64,000 nucleotides of DNA. Origin: Reticulitermes lucifugus. Taxonomy: Eukaryota > Arthropoda > Insecta > Blattodea > Rhinotermitidae. Both the position numbers and the translations under genes were made by a program. This document shows positions 1 through 10,984 of the stretch, in pieces. Location: NCBI GenBank assembly GCA_026260175.1, contig JAKCWW010000288.1, forward strand, positions 28,482 to 92,481. Reading direction: 5' to 3'. Numbering within the stretch: the first letter of the stretch is position 1; each line of letters begins with the position of its first letter. The notes beneath the pieces were generated by a model. That model was not told the DNA's origin and did no database searches. It worked only from the letters and a program-made list of their open reading frames with translations.

Positions 1-1830
1 CTGTAACTTTTGCATTAATCAAACACTTTATTTTTCGGAAGTAGAAAGAAGCACGGGAGTGAAGCTAACTACTCCCCTCAATATGGAGCTGAAGGTAAGA
101 GAGAGTGGAGCCATACCTTCCGTCATTCGTACGTTAGTCCTTCCTTAGTGCTTAATTAATTAAGCACAGATCACCTCTTAACATAAAATGATGCAGCTGC
201 AAAGTTTAATAAATTTGAACAGTTTAATAGCACAAGAAATAGAACTTCATGTATACAAGAAACGAAGAAAAAATCCTAAAATTCTGTAGTTCTATGTTCA
301 TTTGGTGTCACTTTACGTCTTACAAATGTGGATTTATAACATGGTCGTAAATGAAAGCCGGCTAAATAATGCTTCTAGAATCATTGGGTGTTAAAAATTA
401 GATAAAAAACGTAAAGGAGAAATCGTCAAGGACTTCACGCTGTAAAAAGCACAGAAAAGTAAGGTAACAAGAACTCTTCACGGCTGACTGTGCTGGAGTT
501 ATCAGGAACACAGGTAATATTTAAGGACAGGAACGGAAGGTGGCAAAAATAAATTACAGTGAGACGAAATGTCTTCCGGTGTCACGTCCCAGTCGCCTGG
601 AAATTAACACTCACGGCCGTAGGAATCTTCAGCCTGTGTCTGATACCGAACTAACACAAACAGAGGTCACACAAAAATGTGTTAGGCCGTTTGTCTTCAT
701 TCAAGAAGCCGAGCAGCAGCTCAGTCTAGCGGCAATGCTCTTGACTACCATTCGGAAGGTGCCCGTTTCGGTCAAGACATCTGTCTTTTCCTGGCCCGTT
801 ATACGTAATCTTTCTCAGGCTCTCCATTTAAAGGTAGGGATAGAACTCACGTCGAGAGGGCTTCTTCTAAATACTTCGACTTTATGTCACCGATCGTCTT
901 ACCGCCGCCGCAGTACAATCCTAAGTTAGTGACATCATAAATCACACTTTCAAAAATTATTCCAGAAGAATTATAAATATGGCGCCGTCTAGCTTTTGAG
1001 CTTGCCTTTACGTCCAGGTTTCTTGAAGCAGTCACAAGATGTCGCTGTAGTTGCTGGTCAATACTTCATCACAATTACTGCAGCAGTTTGCTCACAAGAG
1101 GAACCGATAAAATGGTTTGCATCAAAGACTTGCTGCTAGCAAGGGGAAGTGGAGAGAGATTAACACTCTGCAAGCAGCCCTTTCTTATTGTTGTCAGGAG
1201 ATGGATAGGGCCCTTCCCGCTTTGATGCATCGCTCCATGTGGTGTGCTTTCCAATCTTCACATCACAATGGAGTCAGATTCATGAGGCTGCCGTATTTGC
1301 CATGTTTACAGCCTCTAAAGTATTCGAATTTATTTACTAATTACTGCGAGGTGTACGGCAGGTTCTTCCGGTTTATTTGACGACACTGGCAGGAATCCAA
1401 CACATACAGTAGCACAGGATGTTTCGATGATAGTGAAGGACGTAGAAAAAAACGGTCTTGGCTTAATTCGAGATAGAGTCCTGATATTTGCCTGGCGAAG
1501 CTGATGAAAACCAAGAGAAACTCCTAGTTAGAACAGTTGGCTTTTCGGTTTCAATCCTGGGCCTTCCAAAAATGAAACAGAAGTGCTAATCATTCAAACG
1601 TAACCATCATACAAAATGGGACCCTCTTTATTCGAGATTAAATCCATTTTACCTTCCGTATGTTTCATCTCCAAAATTTCTGAAGCTTTAGATAAAACAT
1701 GGTAGACATAACTCTATCCCACATGAATGTAAGTACGGTACAGATAAAGTTTACCTGAGCTTAATAAAGCATAACGAGAATAAGATGCATGGGGAAGTCA
1801 TGTATAATTCCACAAATTGTTTTTAAAAAG
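1..1830. other. unassigned intergenic DNA
   Basis: AT-rich single-copy-looking sequence. Open frames of 129 aa (540-929, +) and 87 aa (1117-1380, +) exist, but neither has a recognisable domain, signal peptide or start context that argues for a gene, and a frame of 62 aa overlaps the first on the other strand. I see no repeat shared with the rest of the window. Confidence 0.5.
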
Positions 1831-1884
1831 TGTTATTTAGCGATAATGTAAAGTGCTAAGATTGTACATTGTTGATGATAGATG

Positions 1885-2062
1885 AATGAATAAGTATGGA
1901 GCACGGGTAGAATGATGCTGACAAGGAAAATGCGAGATACTCGAAGAAAAAAATATGTACCAGCGCCATTTTGCTCAACACAAACCGTACAATGAGTGGC
2001 GTGGGATTGAACCCGGTCCTTTGCGATAACAAGCCGGATTCTAACTACCTGACGTATGGCAT
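1885..2062 (-). mobile_element. family B dispersed repeat, tRNA-like box
   Basis: This block aligns with 41885-42050. Both contain, in the same order, a stretch like GAGTATGGAGCA, then ATGCTGACA/ATATTGACA, then AGTACTCGGAGAAGAA or its variant, and finish at GGATTGAACC (here 2004-2014), which read on the minus strand is a good pol III B box (GGTTCAATCC). The conceptual minus-strand peptides also match (FLRVSRIF with SIILPVLHTYS here, LLRVLLF with NIIQPLLHTHI there). It is probably a SINE or the end of a retroelement; the reading frame itself is unlikely to be a gene. Confidence 0.55.
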
Positions 2063-2089
2063 GGCCCTGCCTCACATAAGCTCCATACT

Positions 2090-2295
2090 GGACGGTGGTG
2101 AGTGGTAAACTTCACACACTGGCCGCTTTAACCTTGCAGAAAGCTTTCTTATTCCCACTGGGTAAGACAGTGGTTGGATTTCTGAACGAGTCTGGACGCC
2201 GTGCAGTAGGCACAAGTCTCTGTGCCAGTCTGATGTGCCTGGATCGTCACGACCGTAGCACAGTCACTACACCGACTGAGATATTCCTCTTCCTT
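2090..2295 (-). mobile_element. SINE family A, reverse copy, diverged
   Basis: On the minus strand this runs from a decayed tRNA-like head (around 2230-2290, with CAGTCGGTGTAGTGACTG) through the family A middle (CGGCCAGTGTGTGAAG, compare CGGCCGGGGCGTGG in the best copies) to about 2090. It is truncated and clearly old. The call rests on the order of blocks shared with the better copies at 12896 and 33044. Confidence 0.5.
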
Positions 2296-3015
2296 TTATG
2301 TGAGAGCATTAAAGTAAATGATTTACCCTCTCTAGTACCACCGTGCTAGGACTCCATTTCAATATCTTGTAGGATTCCTTCCGCCATGACAGTCGTCATC
2401 ACGGTCAACATTGCAAAGTGATCTTCAGGTTCACGTTTTGACACTGTGCACGTTTCTAGCTGCTCTGCTAAAGATTCATTGCCATATTCACAAGAGTCCG
2501 TCTGTTATGCCTGTTCTGAACGAGAAGTATACATTCCTGCTCCACCTTATTTTGAAATCAGATTTAAGTATTAGCCACCCTTCTATGGCGAAGTGTTCCA
2601 AAAGGCCTATTTCCTTCATGTGTTACTACCATGAATTTTCATGCATTATTTGGCCTTCTATGCGTATTATTTTCTTTGCACATCTCGTTCTGCTTGATCG
2701 TCTGATCCTACTAATAAGAGAACATTACAAATTATGAAGCTAACCTGCGTGAACTTTTCCATCCTGATACTTTCTCCTTGATCGCGCGTAATTACATTAA
2801 ATTAGTCGTGGCTTTATTAAGCCTATTAACACAGGCTTTCCCTTAAATTACACACACATATAATTCAGTTCCAGCCTTAAAAACACAGTCCGCCTCTATT
2901 GTAAGACCAATCGGTCAAGGTTGTTACAGAAATAATCACTTTTTGTGGTGAGAATCATAAAAAAACACGTGAATATACCGTGTGCGCAAAATGCAAAGTT
3001 CTTTAATAGTACAGA
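2296..3015. other. unassigned DNA
   Basis: A 108-aa open frame (2411-2737, +) has no recognisable motif. No repeat shared with other parts of the window was found by eye. Confidence 0.4.
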
Positions 3016-3019
3016 AGGT

Positions 3020-3262
3020 GGTACTTATAGCTACCACTGCGCTCTCATCGGTTAATTACCTATTATCGACTTTGTCCCTGAGCACGCAATTAAGGTATAT
3101 GAGGGTGTGAAATTGTGGCCTCACTTATTCTTAACTTCGGCACTAGACAAAGTCATCTTCATGCCCCGGTAACTTCATATCCAGGAAAGTGAGCCCTCAG
3201 TTCTCCTGGGTGATTACCAGCAAATATTGCCTTTTCCTCACCTAATCTTTCTGAGCTCGCGG
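3020..3262 (-). mobile_element. SINE family A (second 3' tail type), heavily diverged
   Basis: The block around 3070-3150 (TTGTCCCTGAGCACGCAATTAAGG, then the CTTAACTTCGGCACTAGA block) matches the reverse complement of the 3' half of the copies at 57380-57500 and 25430-25710. The head end near 3245 is barely recognisable. It lies directly beside the minisatellite that follows. Confidence 0.45.
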
Positions 3263-3344
3263 AGCCTAAAAGCCTGGATGTGACAACCAAGCCTACCTGT
3301 GACATCCATTCCGTCACACACATCTATAAGGAGATTATTTGTCT

Positions 3345-4572
3345 ACGTGAAATGTCCACACATAGCCTACTGTCCACATATAGCCTACTGTCAAGACAGC
3401 CTACTGCCCATACATAGCCTTATGTGCACATATAGCCTACTCTCCACTTATTGCCTACTGTCCACATATAGCCTACTGTCCACGCATAGCCTACTCTCCA
3501 CCCATAGGGTACTATCCACACATGGCCTACTATCAACACAGCCTACTGTTCACACATAGGCTACTATTCACACATAGCCTACCGTCCACAGATAGCCTAC
3601 TGTCCACGCATAGCCTACTGTCCATCCCCTAGACTACTATCCACACATAGCCTACTGTCCACACATAGGCTACTATTCACACAGCCTACCGTCCACAGAA
3701 GCCTACTGTCCACGCATAGCCTACTGTCCATCCCCTAGACTACTATCCACACATAGCCTACTGTCTACACATGGCCTACTCTCAAGACAGCCTACTGTCC
3801 ACACATTGCCTAATGTCAAGACAGCCTACTGTCCACACATAAGCTATAATTCACTCATAGCCTACCGTCCACATATAACCAACTGCCCACGCATAGCTTA
3901 CTGTCCACCCCTAGGCTACTATCCACACATAGCCTACTGTCCACACAGGGCCTAATGTCAAAACAGCCTACCGTCCACATATAGCCTACTGTCCACGCAT
4001 AGCCTACTGTCCACCACTAGGCTACTATCCACATATAGCCTACTGTCCACACATGGCTTACTCTCAAGACAGCCTACTGTCCACACATTGCCTAATTTCA
4101 AGACAGCCTACTGTCCACACATAGGCTAAAATTCACTCATAGCCTACCGTCCACATATAACCTACTGTCCACATATAACCTACTGTCCACATATAGCCTA
4201 CTGTCCACCCCTAAGCTACTATACACACATAGCCTACTGTCCAAACATGGCCTAATGACAAGACAGCCTACTGTCCACACATAGGCTACAATTCATACAT
4301 AGCCTACTGTCCGCATATAGCCTACTGTCCACGCATAGCCTACTGTCCACCCCTAGGTTACTATCCACACATAGACTACTGTCCACACGTGGCCTAATGA
4401 GAAGACAGCCTACTGTCCACACATAGGCAAAATTCACACATAGCCTACCGTCCACATATAGCCTACTCTCCACACATATCCTACTGTTCAAACATGGCCT
4501 ACTGTCAAGACAGCCTACTGTCCACACATAGGCTACTGTTCACACATGGCCTACTATCCACGTATAGCCCAA
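3345..4572 (+). repeat. minisatellite, about 18-bp unit with higher-order structure
   Basis: About 1.2 kb of imperfect tandem copies of an 18-base unit, AGCCTACTGTCCACACAT, roughly 65 units. Variant units recur in order: one reading CCCCTAGGCTACTATCC occurs at 3626, 3732, 3908, 4014 (as CCACTAG), 4208 and 4350. The spacings are 106, 176, 106, 194 and 142 bases, so blocks of several units were duplicated together. Because 18 is divisible by three, frames stay open on both strands (for example 3299-3559 + and 4252-4527 -); these peptides are by-products of the repeat, not genes. Confidence 0.95.
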
Positions 4573-4619
4573 TTATTCACTTACCCTTATAGAGGAAAAA
4601 TTTTATTTTTTAACTTCAC

Positions 4620-4812
4620 AGCTTTCCTCGATGTGGTGCCATGAGCTACTGTAGATATGTAGGGTAACAGAGTCTCGTAGGAAACTGCTACCTTCATATT
4701 CACCTTCATATCTGTCTTCTGAAGATGGAAGCAACCTTTTCCGCAGAAACGTTGACACCTTTCCACCGAATTACACGGCGTCACGTTCAGAAAGAACGCA
4801 GTCGCCATATTC
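4620..4812 (+). mobile_element. MITE-like inverted-repeat element (GCCGTGTA family)
   Basis: The right end (GAAACGTTGACACC, then ACCGAATTACACGGCGTCACG near 4750-4795) is the reverse complement of the family's left end. The left end is degenerate (TGTGGTGCCATGAGCTACTG at 4631). The minus-strand translation shows the family signature VTPCNSVERCQRFCGKGCFH. Non-autonomous, no coding capacity. Confidence 0.6.
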
Positions 4813-4848
4813 ACGGTCCCAGTATTCGTAAACTCTACTGAGATAAAG

Positions 4849-4900
4849 TCACAAATTAAAAAACCAACATGTACTGTATTTGTTGGTTTTTTATTTGTGA
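4849..4900. repeat. tight hairpin, 20-bp stem
   Basis: Left arm 4849-4869 and right arm 4881-4900 (TGTTGGTTTTTTATTTGTGA) are complementary with a single one-base bulge, around an 11-base loop. It sits between two GCCGTGTA-family elements. It could be a tiny foldback element or a remnant from template switching; a small-RNA precursor cannot be excluded from sequence alone. Confidence 0.8.
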
Positions 4901-4975
4901 TTTGAAATCAGAAAGCACGGAGAATATAACGTGAAATCTACTGAGATGTTAGGAACATATTAAGTGTAGCGCGGT

Positions 4976-5148
4976 CCGGCATGTGACGCCGTGTATTTTG
5001 GTAGAGATCTGCCGACGTTTCGGAGGAACTTGCTGCCTCCATCTTAGGCTAGAATGTATAAACTGTCTCTCTCTTCTAAACAGATGATTTGGTAAGTATA
5101 TTTCTGCAAAATGTTGGTAAATATCTACCAGAATACACGGTGTCATAA
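4976..5148 (+). mobile_element. MITE-like inverted-repeat element (GCCGTGTA family)
   Basis: The best-formed short copy. The left terminus at 4981 reads GTGACGCCGTGTATTTTGGT and continues through CCGACGTTTCGGAGGAAC. The right terminus (5105-5146) read backwards gives GACACCGTGTATTCTGGTAG. By hand about 32 of 43 positions match between the two ends. The interior CTTGCTGCCTCCATCTTAG is the family hallmark. The transposon superfamily was not determined because no transposase copy or clear target duplication is present. Confidence 0.75.
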
Positions 5149-5159
5149 TTCATAATACG

Positions 5160-5965
5160 ACAATTTTCATAATAAGGTCGCGGGAACACCAAACCTCCCA
5201 CGAAGTAATATTACTTAATCTGAGGAGCATACTCGTATTCTTCACGAGGGAACTTATTCTATTGTTTGTACAGTTATGGCGGCTGAGGTGCTGAGGAGTG
5301 GAGGAATGTCTCCATTGTTTGCGAGGGCGAAACTCTTAGCTTGAAATGCTCCCCCAACCCCGCCATGTCCTTCTCTTGGTCACAACAACCCTTTCCACTA
5401 CCCCTAGCTCTCCCTCGGCAACGAACCCTTTGCTTGCTAAAGTTTCAGTAAAGAAAAATTCCATGCCTTCAACCCTATACGATGCTGCGGCCAAGACAAT
5501 GCTCTTTGGAGCGCAGTGGGGAGCAGTCCACCCCTTTCGCGGACCGAAACGCCGAGAGAGAATCAGAGAACTTCTACATTCGCCATATAGCCTCAAGGCC
5601 GTCGACCATTTGGAAGAAATAATTAGAAAAAAACAATTTAAATGATCTCAGTTTTCAAGCAGGCCATGAATATAGCGTTAAACACGCAAAATCAATATGT
5701 ACAGAAGTCCTTAATACATCCAGCAGTGTTCTTGTTTAGAAGGTGACAGTAGATCATCTGTACATTTCTGGCCTTTCACATAAGCACAATATTCGTTAGC
5801 GTGTTCATACTCCCACATCTGCATTAGAGTGGGCCTACTGTTTGTTTAAGGTCGATTTTAATTCTGCCCTCGTACAACAAAATCCCTTTGACACAGGTGT
5901 CCCGACTAAAATTTTCTATAACACTTCTCATTTATCCATGCATGCTACAAATTTTGGCGCGTATA
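5160..5965. other. unassigned DNA with a GC-richer block
   Basis: 5280-5645 is richer in G+C and carries overlapping open frames on both strands (99 aa at 5346-5645 +, 86 aa at 5336-5596 -). The plus frame ends in a basic, charged segment. With open frames on both strands and no domain, I do not call a gene; a short exon or a repeat fragment are both possible. Confidence 0.35.
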
Positions 5966-5971
5966 AATGAA

Positions 5972-6251
5972 TATAAGGCTGCCCCGTAACATGCCGCGCA
6001 GGCACAGAGGACAGGTACAGGTATAGTTCTACCCATACTGAACTTCGGCGATAGACGGGAAATGGTGGTCAACGCTACGTCCCGGCCGCTTTACCCCCAG
6101 GAAAGAGACTCGGTACCTATTTTACAGGAGGATGGATGGGCCTCGTGGCCGGTCTGGATGGGTCCGGAAAATCTCGTCCCAGCGGGATTTCGAATGCCGA
6201 ACCATCCAGTCCGTAGCGAGTCGCTGTGCTGACTACGCTATCGCGGCCGCA
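5972..6251 (-). mobile_element. SINE family A, first 3' tail type, reverse copy
   Basis: On the minus strand the head (GCGGCCGCGATAGCGTAGTC) is followed by the B-box region around 6185-6200 (TTCGAAATCCCGC), the body with CGGCCGGGACGTAGCGTTGA, and the 3' end at about 5975. A possible 7-bp target duplication, AAATGAA, flanks it (5965-5971 and 6252-6258). Non-coding; it would depend on a LINE for mobility. Confidence 0.75.
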
Positions 6252-6254
6252 AAA

Positions 6255-7195
6255 TGAAAATTAGTCATCAAATTAAATTGATTTCAAGAAACTATTAACT
6301 TTAGCATAAATATTATATGACAGTAATTGCTGATACATTAACTTCTGAAGCCACACAAACAATTTTGAGGGACGTTCAAAACCTAAAATTTAATCCTATA
6401 TGCATATTAAGATTTTTTAATCAACGACTACAAAAGATTATCCGAGTATAAGATCTGAAGATTTCATGGTTTAGTAGAAATTATAAACTTTTCGGAGAAG
6501 CATGCCTCCCAGAATGTGCAGTACACACGACACAATAGGACCGTCAACATAGCGTAAGGACACGATCAATATTGATCGCATAACTAGTATACGTAGCCAG
6601 ATGTCAAAAACAGTTTTAAGAAATTTTAACGACTTTTAGTATTCTATGCTGCGATAACTAAAGACTGAAGTGATTCAGTTTTAATAACATAAAGGAAAAA
6701 GAACCAATTACTACGTCAGTGAAGTGCAGTGGTGGTAACTTTGCAAGAATTGCGTATTGTGAAAGTGAACCTGATGCATTAGGACTGTGAACTTTCGACG
6801 GCAAACCCTGAGGATGGCACAAAAGTGCCGAAACATATGTAGGTACTGAAATCATAAAAACAGTGTAGTGCATTCGTTGGTACGTAATTATTAACTGATT
6901 AAATGACTTGTTTTTATAACCGAGACAGAAAGTGTTTACTGCGCGGTACGAGCCGAATATTTAAAGGTAGTTCAGGTTATTATCACCCTATAAAGGGTTT
7001 CTTCGCTTTCTTTGTCCGATTCGTACATTTATAAGCTTCCACCTTAAAACACTGAATTAAAGTTTTTACCCTTCGAATTTTACACGCTGACACCTGTGTA
7101 AGCAACGGCGTGAGAACGACATGACAAACACAATCATCAACCATTTCTTATTACGCCTATGCATATGATATACATACACATGGAGATATTTTTCC
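6255..7195. other. unassigned DNA with one foldback-end fragment
   Basis: Mostly AT-rich with nothing recognised. Around 6808-6850 lies CTGAGGATGGCACAAAAGTG followed by CCGAAACATATGTAGG, which resembles the arm motif of the foldback elements at 7199 and 39821, so a truncated arm is likely there. Confidence 0.4.
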
Positions 7196-7198
7196 GTT

Positions 7199-7789
7199 GG
7201 ACTATAGACTATTTAATCAAATTAAGTCACATATAACCATAAATTAATATCTGTTGTTTTATGATGCTCCTCCTACATATTTCGGTCCCATCTTCGGAGA
7301 GCACATGAATAAAAATACATTTATAGAGTAAACAATGCTGTGCACATATGAAGTTAAATGTTATCAATTAAAATATTGCTAAAATTAATAAAATATAGAT
7401 AAATTCCAGGTATTCTACATTTACTAATAATTTTATGTTTAATTGCAAACATCTATGTCACTACGCAATAGATGGATATAGCCGCCTTAGAATAAAATGT
7501 CAGTAGTGATATAGATGTTTGCAATTAAATATAAAATTATCTAGAAATTTAAAATATCTCTAATTAATCTATATTTTATGCATTTTTAGCAATATCGTAA
7601 TTGATAACACTGCATTTTAACTTCATATACGCACATCTTTAACACAATTTATTATAAATGCATTCTTTGCAAATGAATTCCCTGAAGATGGCCAACAGGG
7701 GCTGAAACATGTAGGAGGAGCATCACAAAATAAGAAATATTTATGGTTACGTGTACAATTAGTTGGATGAAATACTGTATAGTCAATCT
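7199..7789. mobile_element. long foldback (inverted-repeat) element, about 590 bp
   Basis: Two arms of roughly 250 bp face each other across about 50 bp (7465-7515). Matching pairs include GATGCTCCTCCTACATATTT (from 7262) with the complement of ACATGTAGGAGGAGCATCAC (near 7707-7726), and GTTTAATTGCAAACATCTAT (7437-7456) with the complement of ATAGATGTTTGCAATTAAAT (7511-7530). Extremely AT-rich inside. No coding capacity. The arms contain the motif pair GAAGATGG and GAAACATGTAG also seen in other elements here. Confidence 0.85.
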
Positions 7790-8089
7790 ACTGCACAGTA
7801 TATGGATGATGTTACATTTCCGTTGATTTGCAACTGCTCCTATTTTCTCTGGCGAAACAGTATTCTAGTCCCTACGTATTATACGTAAGTATCCTACACA
7901 GACATGCAGAGGACCACGGAATACACAAGTTAACAGCATGGCTGCGTTGTTTCCAATGAATTTATACCTTGTATACGGGAGTGGAGCATTTCAGAATGGT
8001 CCAACGACCAACTTCCCTTTAGTGAGCTCCTAACTTTTAAAGTAAATAGTGGCCACGACCAACAACCAACCAACAAAGTCCGGAATATT

Positions 8090-8145
8090 CTCTCCCACTT
8101 TCTCTCTCTCCCTCTCACTCACTCTCTCGCTCTCTCCCTCCTGTG
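8090..8145. repeat. CT-rich low-complexity tract
   Basis: CTCTCTCCCTCTCACTCACT and similar run, an impure (CT)n microsatellite. Confidence 0.85.
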
Positions 8146-8267
8146 CCTGACGACTAATTCACAACCACACGCAAAGCTTCTCCAGCTATTTGGATTAACT
8201 GAAAGAATTCTAACGCAATTTTACTTTGTGTACGTTTACTGAATTGTAAACAAGATCAAAATTATTC

Positions 8268-8335
8268 GTTTTCTGTTTACGTAATCAATCAAGACTGCAT
8301 CCCAGCAGCAGTCGAAACATGTAGTGTTGTTAGTG
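8268..8335. mobile_element. foldback-element arm fragment
   Basis: CCCAGCAGCAGTCGAAACAT followed by GTAGTGTTGTTAGTGTTATC matches the terminal part of the foldback arms (compare GTCGAAACATGTCGTACAAG at 40255). The partner arm is missing. Confidence 0.4.
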
Positions 8336-8394
8336 TTATCATCACACAGTTTCAGTGGATAGTTAATGAATACAGCTGTGTAATAGACAGGACT

Positions 8395-8660
8395 GCCGAC
8401 AGCGGGTTCGGGCCCTGGTGAAAACATTTTTTCGGGCCCCCCAGAAGGGCGGACCGGCTAAACATCTTTACACTAAACCGGAGAGACTGACTATCAGTTG
8501 CAGTGACTTGGGCTTGTCTGAAAGGGTTAATTTGTACAATCGGCAAATAATGATACTACCGAGAAGGACAAAAACTTATGCAATATTGTCGGGTCCCGGG
8601 CCCCCTTATAGAAGGCGGGGCCCGGGTACTTTGTGCCGGCTTCCCCCTCCTCTCGTCGTC
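8395..8660. repeat. GC-rich inverted-repeat element
   Basis: Sharply more GC-rich than its surroundings. GTCCCGGGCCCCC (8593-8605) pairs with CGGGGCCCGGGTAC (8616-8629) to give a strong hairpin. A related GC block, TCGGGCCCTGG at 8408 and TTCGGGCCCCCCAGAAGGGC at 8433, precedes it. Open frames of about 100 aa cross it on both strands and are not credible as genes. Possibly a decayed SINE-like or GC-rich satellite unit. Confidence 0.5.
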
Positions 8661-9385
8661 ACTGACGATAGAATGCGTATACTTTTCATTTCTCTGTGGT
8701 CTGGAAATCTCGTACGCTCTTAGTATATAAACCCACATTTCAGCGATTCCAGTCCCAGGAAGATAGCTTCAAATTATTTGACTTACAGGTCCAGAGTGAA
8801 TGTGATGAGAACATTTCTTTATTTCATTTGTTAGGGTTGTGCAACCTTATGTAGGCCTACACAAGCCAGTATATTTTTGCGCCAATTCCTCGCTGTACTA
8901 TAATACTAGCTTGGTCTGTGTTATAGAATGTTACGAGATTTTTTTCTTGTTTCTATAGTGTTATACTTTGCTTTCGACAGGTCTGCTGATCACTTCTCTG
9001 TATTATTATAATTACTGAACCTCTATTGGCCACATGGGAAGCGATTGTCCCGTTAAATTTAAGGGTTCTTTTTTTAAAAATTCAGAAAATTTTATTGCAA
9101 GTCTTCGTCTCAGGTGCTACTTCAGACCTCCTTGTCGTTCGGTTATGCGTGGTGCCTGGGCGGAGCAGCACAGATCGGGACACTGTGAACTGTCCTTAGT
9201 AGCAGCATCCACAGACACCGACCGCTGGCGGTGGTGGAGTGTCCTTGGTAACAAAGGGAGGACGGAAGGATCCAGCTCTGTTCCCCGGCTACTTGTGACG
9301 CTGCAGTCCGACAAGAATACACTGACTCCTCTGTGCACAGCTACTTTAATGTATCTGCTTAAGCTCCAGTAAATATCATGCTTGG
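8660..9385. other. unassigned DNA, GC-richer patch at 9110-9340
   Basis: The patch supports a 112-aa frame (9034-9372, +) and a 73-aa frame on the other strand. No motif recognised. It could be a single exon of a gene lying elsewhere or a fragment of an unknown element; there is no evidence to choose. Confidence 0.3.
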
Positions 9386-9489
9386 GAATTCACTGTGGAT
9401 AATTTCTATTTGCAAAATTACATTTGCTGCTGCCATATAGAATAGAACAAATTGAACAAAACAGTCGTCTGGGATATGAGACTGAATAA

Positions 9490-9592
9490 ACTTTTAGATG
9501 TATGCATTGATGATGGAGGCAGCAGTTTTCTCCGAAACTTCGGTAAACATATACCAGGTCACACGGCGTTACATCACAAAATACTGGCCATG
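9490..9592 (-). mobile_element. GCCGTGTA-family element, right end only
   Basis: GATGGAGGCAGCAGTTTTCT, CGAAACTTCGGTAAAC and CAGGTCACACGGCGTTACAT follow the order of the family's right half. The minus-strand translation reads DVTPCDLVYVYRSFGENCCL, the recurring signature. The left half is missing. Confidence 0.6.
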
Positions 9593-9787
9593 TCACGGCT
9601 CAGGCGGCTAGTTGCCGGCCTCTCACTGCGGAGACCCGAGTTTATTCCAAATCAATCCGTGTGGCTTGTGGTGCATTGGGTGGCACTGCGACAGGTTGTT
9701 CTCCTGTCAGTATAGTTATATGAATCCTACATATTCATTCCTCTGTTACTAAAGCTACACAACGCAAAAAAAAAAATTCATGCGCAA

Positions 9788-10465
9788 GCTCTCCATAGTG
9801 TGATTCCTTTTTAAAAATAAGTCGAAAATCTTACACGAAATATGTCTGCAGACATTTAGTTTTCGAGATACACATAACATCTAATGGAGCAAGGTATCAA
9901 ACGATCAAACATTGGGCTCCTCGTATTTGCACATGCAATAGCTATAAAGGACGATCATCTGAAGACAGATGAGCACTCCGCGATGTGGTTGATATCCCTG
10001 GGTGGAGATATTTTCAATCTTGTGCGATATCGCCTAAGTTTCTGCACGGCTCTCATTCCACAGCTGCAGTTATGGAACATTCATTGGCTGGTGTCCGTAA
10101 AGTCCGTTGTTTTACATTTCATGCCACACGAGACGCTGCTCCAATCATCGAAACAGATTCGAGTCTTAACGACGTCGACCAGGATGACGCGGCCCATATT
10201 CTTGTTCTTAGGTACCAGTTCGACTCTTACAGGCATCGAGGGTTAAGAGCATGTCGCAGTATTCGTCGTGTGTGTTCCCTGGTTATTCGATCTTACGTGA
10301 GCCCTGCTACACACTGTGTGCCTTGTGTACGCTTAGAAACGAGCTTTACTGTCGCGTCTGCTGAGAAGTGTACGGGCGTTTGTCTCGAAAACTGAACGTC
10401 TCAGAACATATTTTGTATGATATTCTCGACATTTTTTTTTGATTAAGGAATCATACTATGGACAG
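9788..10465. mobile_element. TIR-bounded non-autonomous DNA element, about 680 bp
   Basis: The ends are inverted repeats about 80-95 bp long. Left, CTCCATAGTGTGATTCC (9791-9807) matches the complement of GGAATCATACTATGGAC (10447-10463). Further in, GTCGAAAATCTTACACGAAA and TTTAGTTTTCGAGATA (left) match the complement of TATCTCGAAAACTGAACG-like sequence on the right. The middle carries open frames of 120 and 136 aa (9884-10246 and 9985-10395, +) that match no transposase I know. The middle differs from all other elements here, so a separate family. Superfamily undetermined. Confidence 0.7.
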
Positions 10466-10984
10466 CACATATTTTTTCACTCTGTATCATCTTAGCAATT
10501 GAGAGCGCATTTAAAAACACACTTAGAAATACTTTTGGAATCATAAACTATTATACTCACAGCCACTTGTGCGAGTACCTCAAATTGTAAAATATAGTTG
10601 GTTATATTTGGTCACAGACTTTTTAGTTTATATTTCACTCCACCTAATGATGCGGTCGGAAGATCCCAAGTTACAATTATGTTCCAGCGTCAAGTTACAC
10701 TGACTTAGTTTTTCTGTGTGTTTACTCAGTCCCTTCAGGTTAAAACCGGGACTGTACTTGAAATGAGACCATAATCGCTTCCGTTTACATCCTGTCCAGT
10801 TCATTGTTCTCTAATTACCTTACTAATCAACGCTATAAGTATGCTTAATCTATGTGCAACTGACACAGTCGTTAAAAAAACTGTTGGTACAAACAGGCCT
10901 CAGTAAATCTCATTTTTCCTCACCGCAAGAATTCCTTACCCTTAGGTCGTTAAGGCCTGTTTCTATGGTCTTCTATTTCTTGTC

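Noticed and set aside
3299-4527. Open frames of 86 and 91 aa across the 18-bp minisatellite
   Set aside because: The unit length is a multiple of three, so frames stay open on both strands with a repeated peptide; this is a by-product of the repeat.
3345-4572. Possible CRISPR array
   Set aside because: Units are contiguous, with no unique spacers between repeats, and the setting is eukaryotic.
5336-5645. Overlapping 86-aa and 99-aa frames in a GC-rich block
   Set aside because: Open on both strands, as expected from GC-rich DNA with few stops; no motif or splice evidence.
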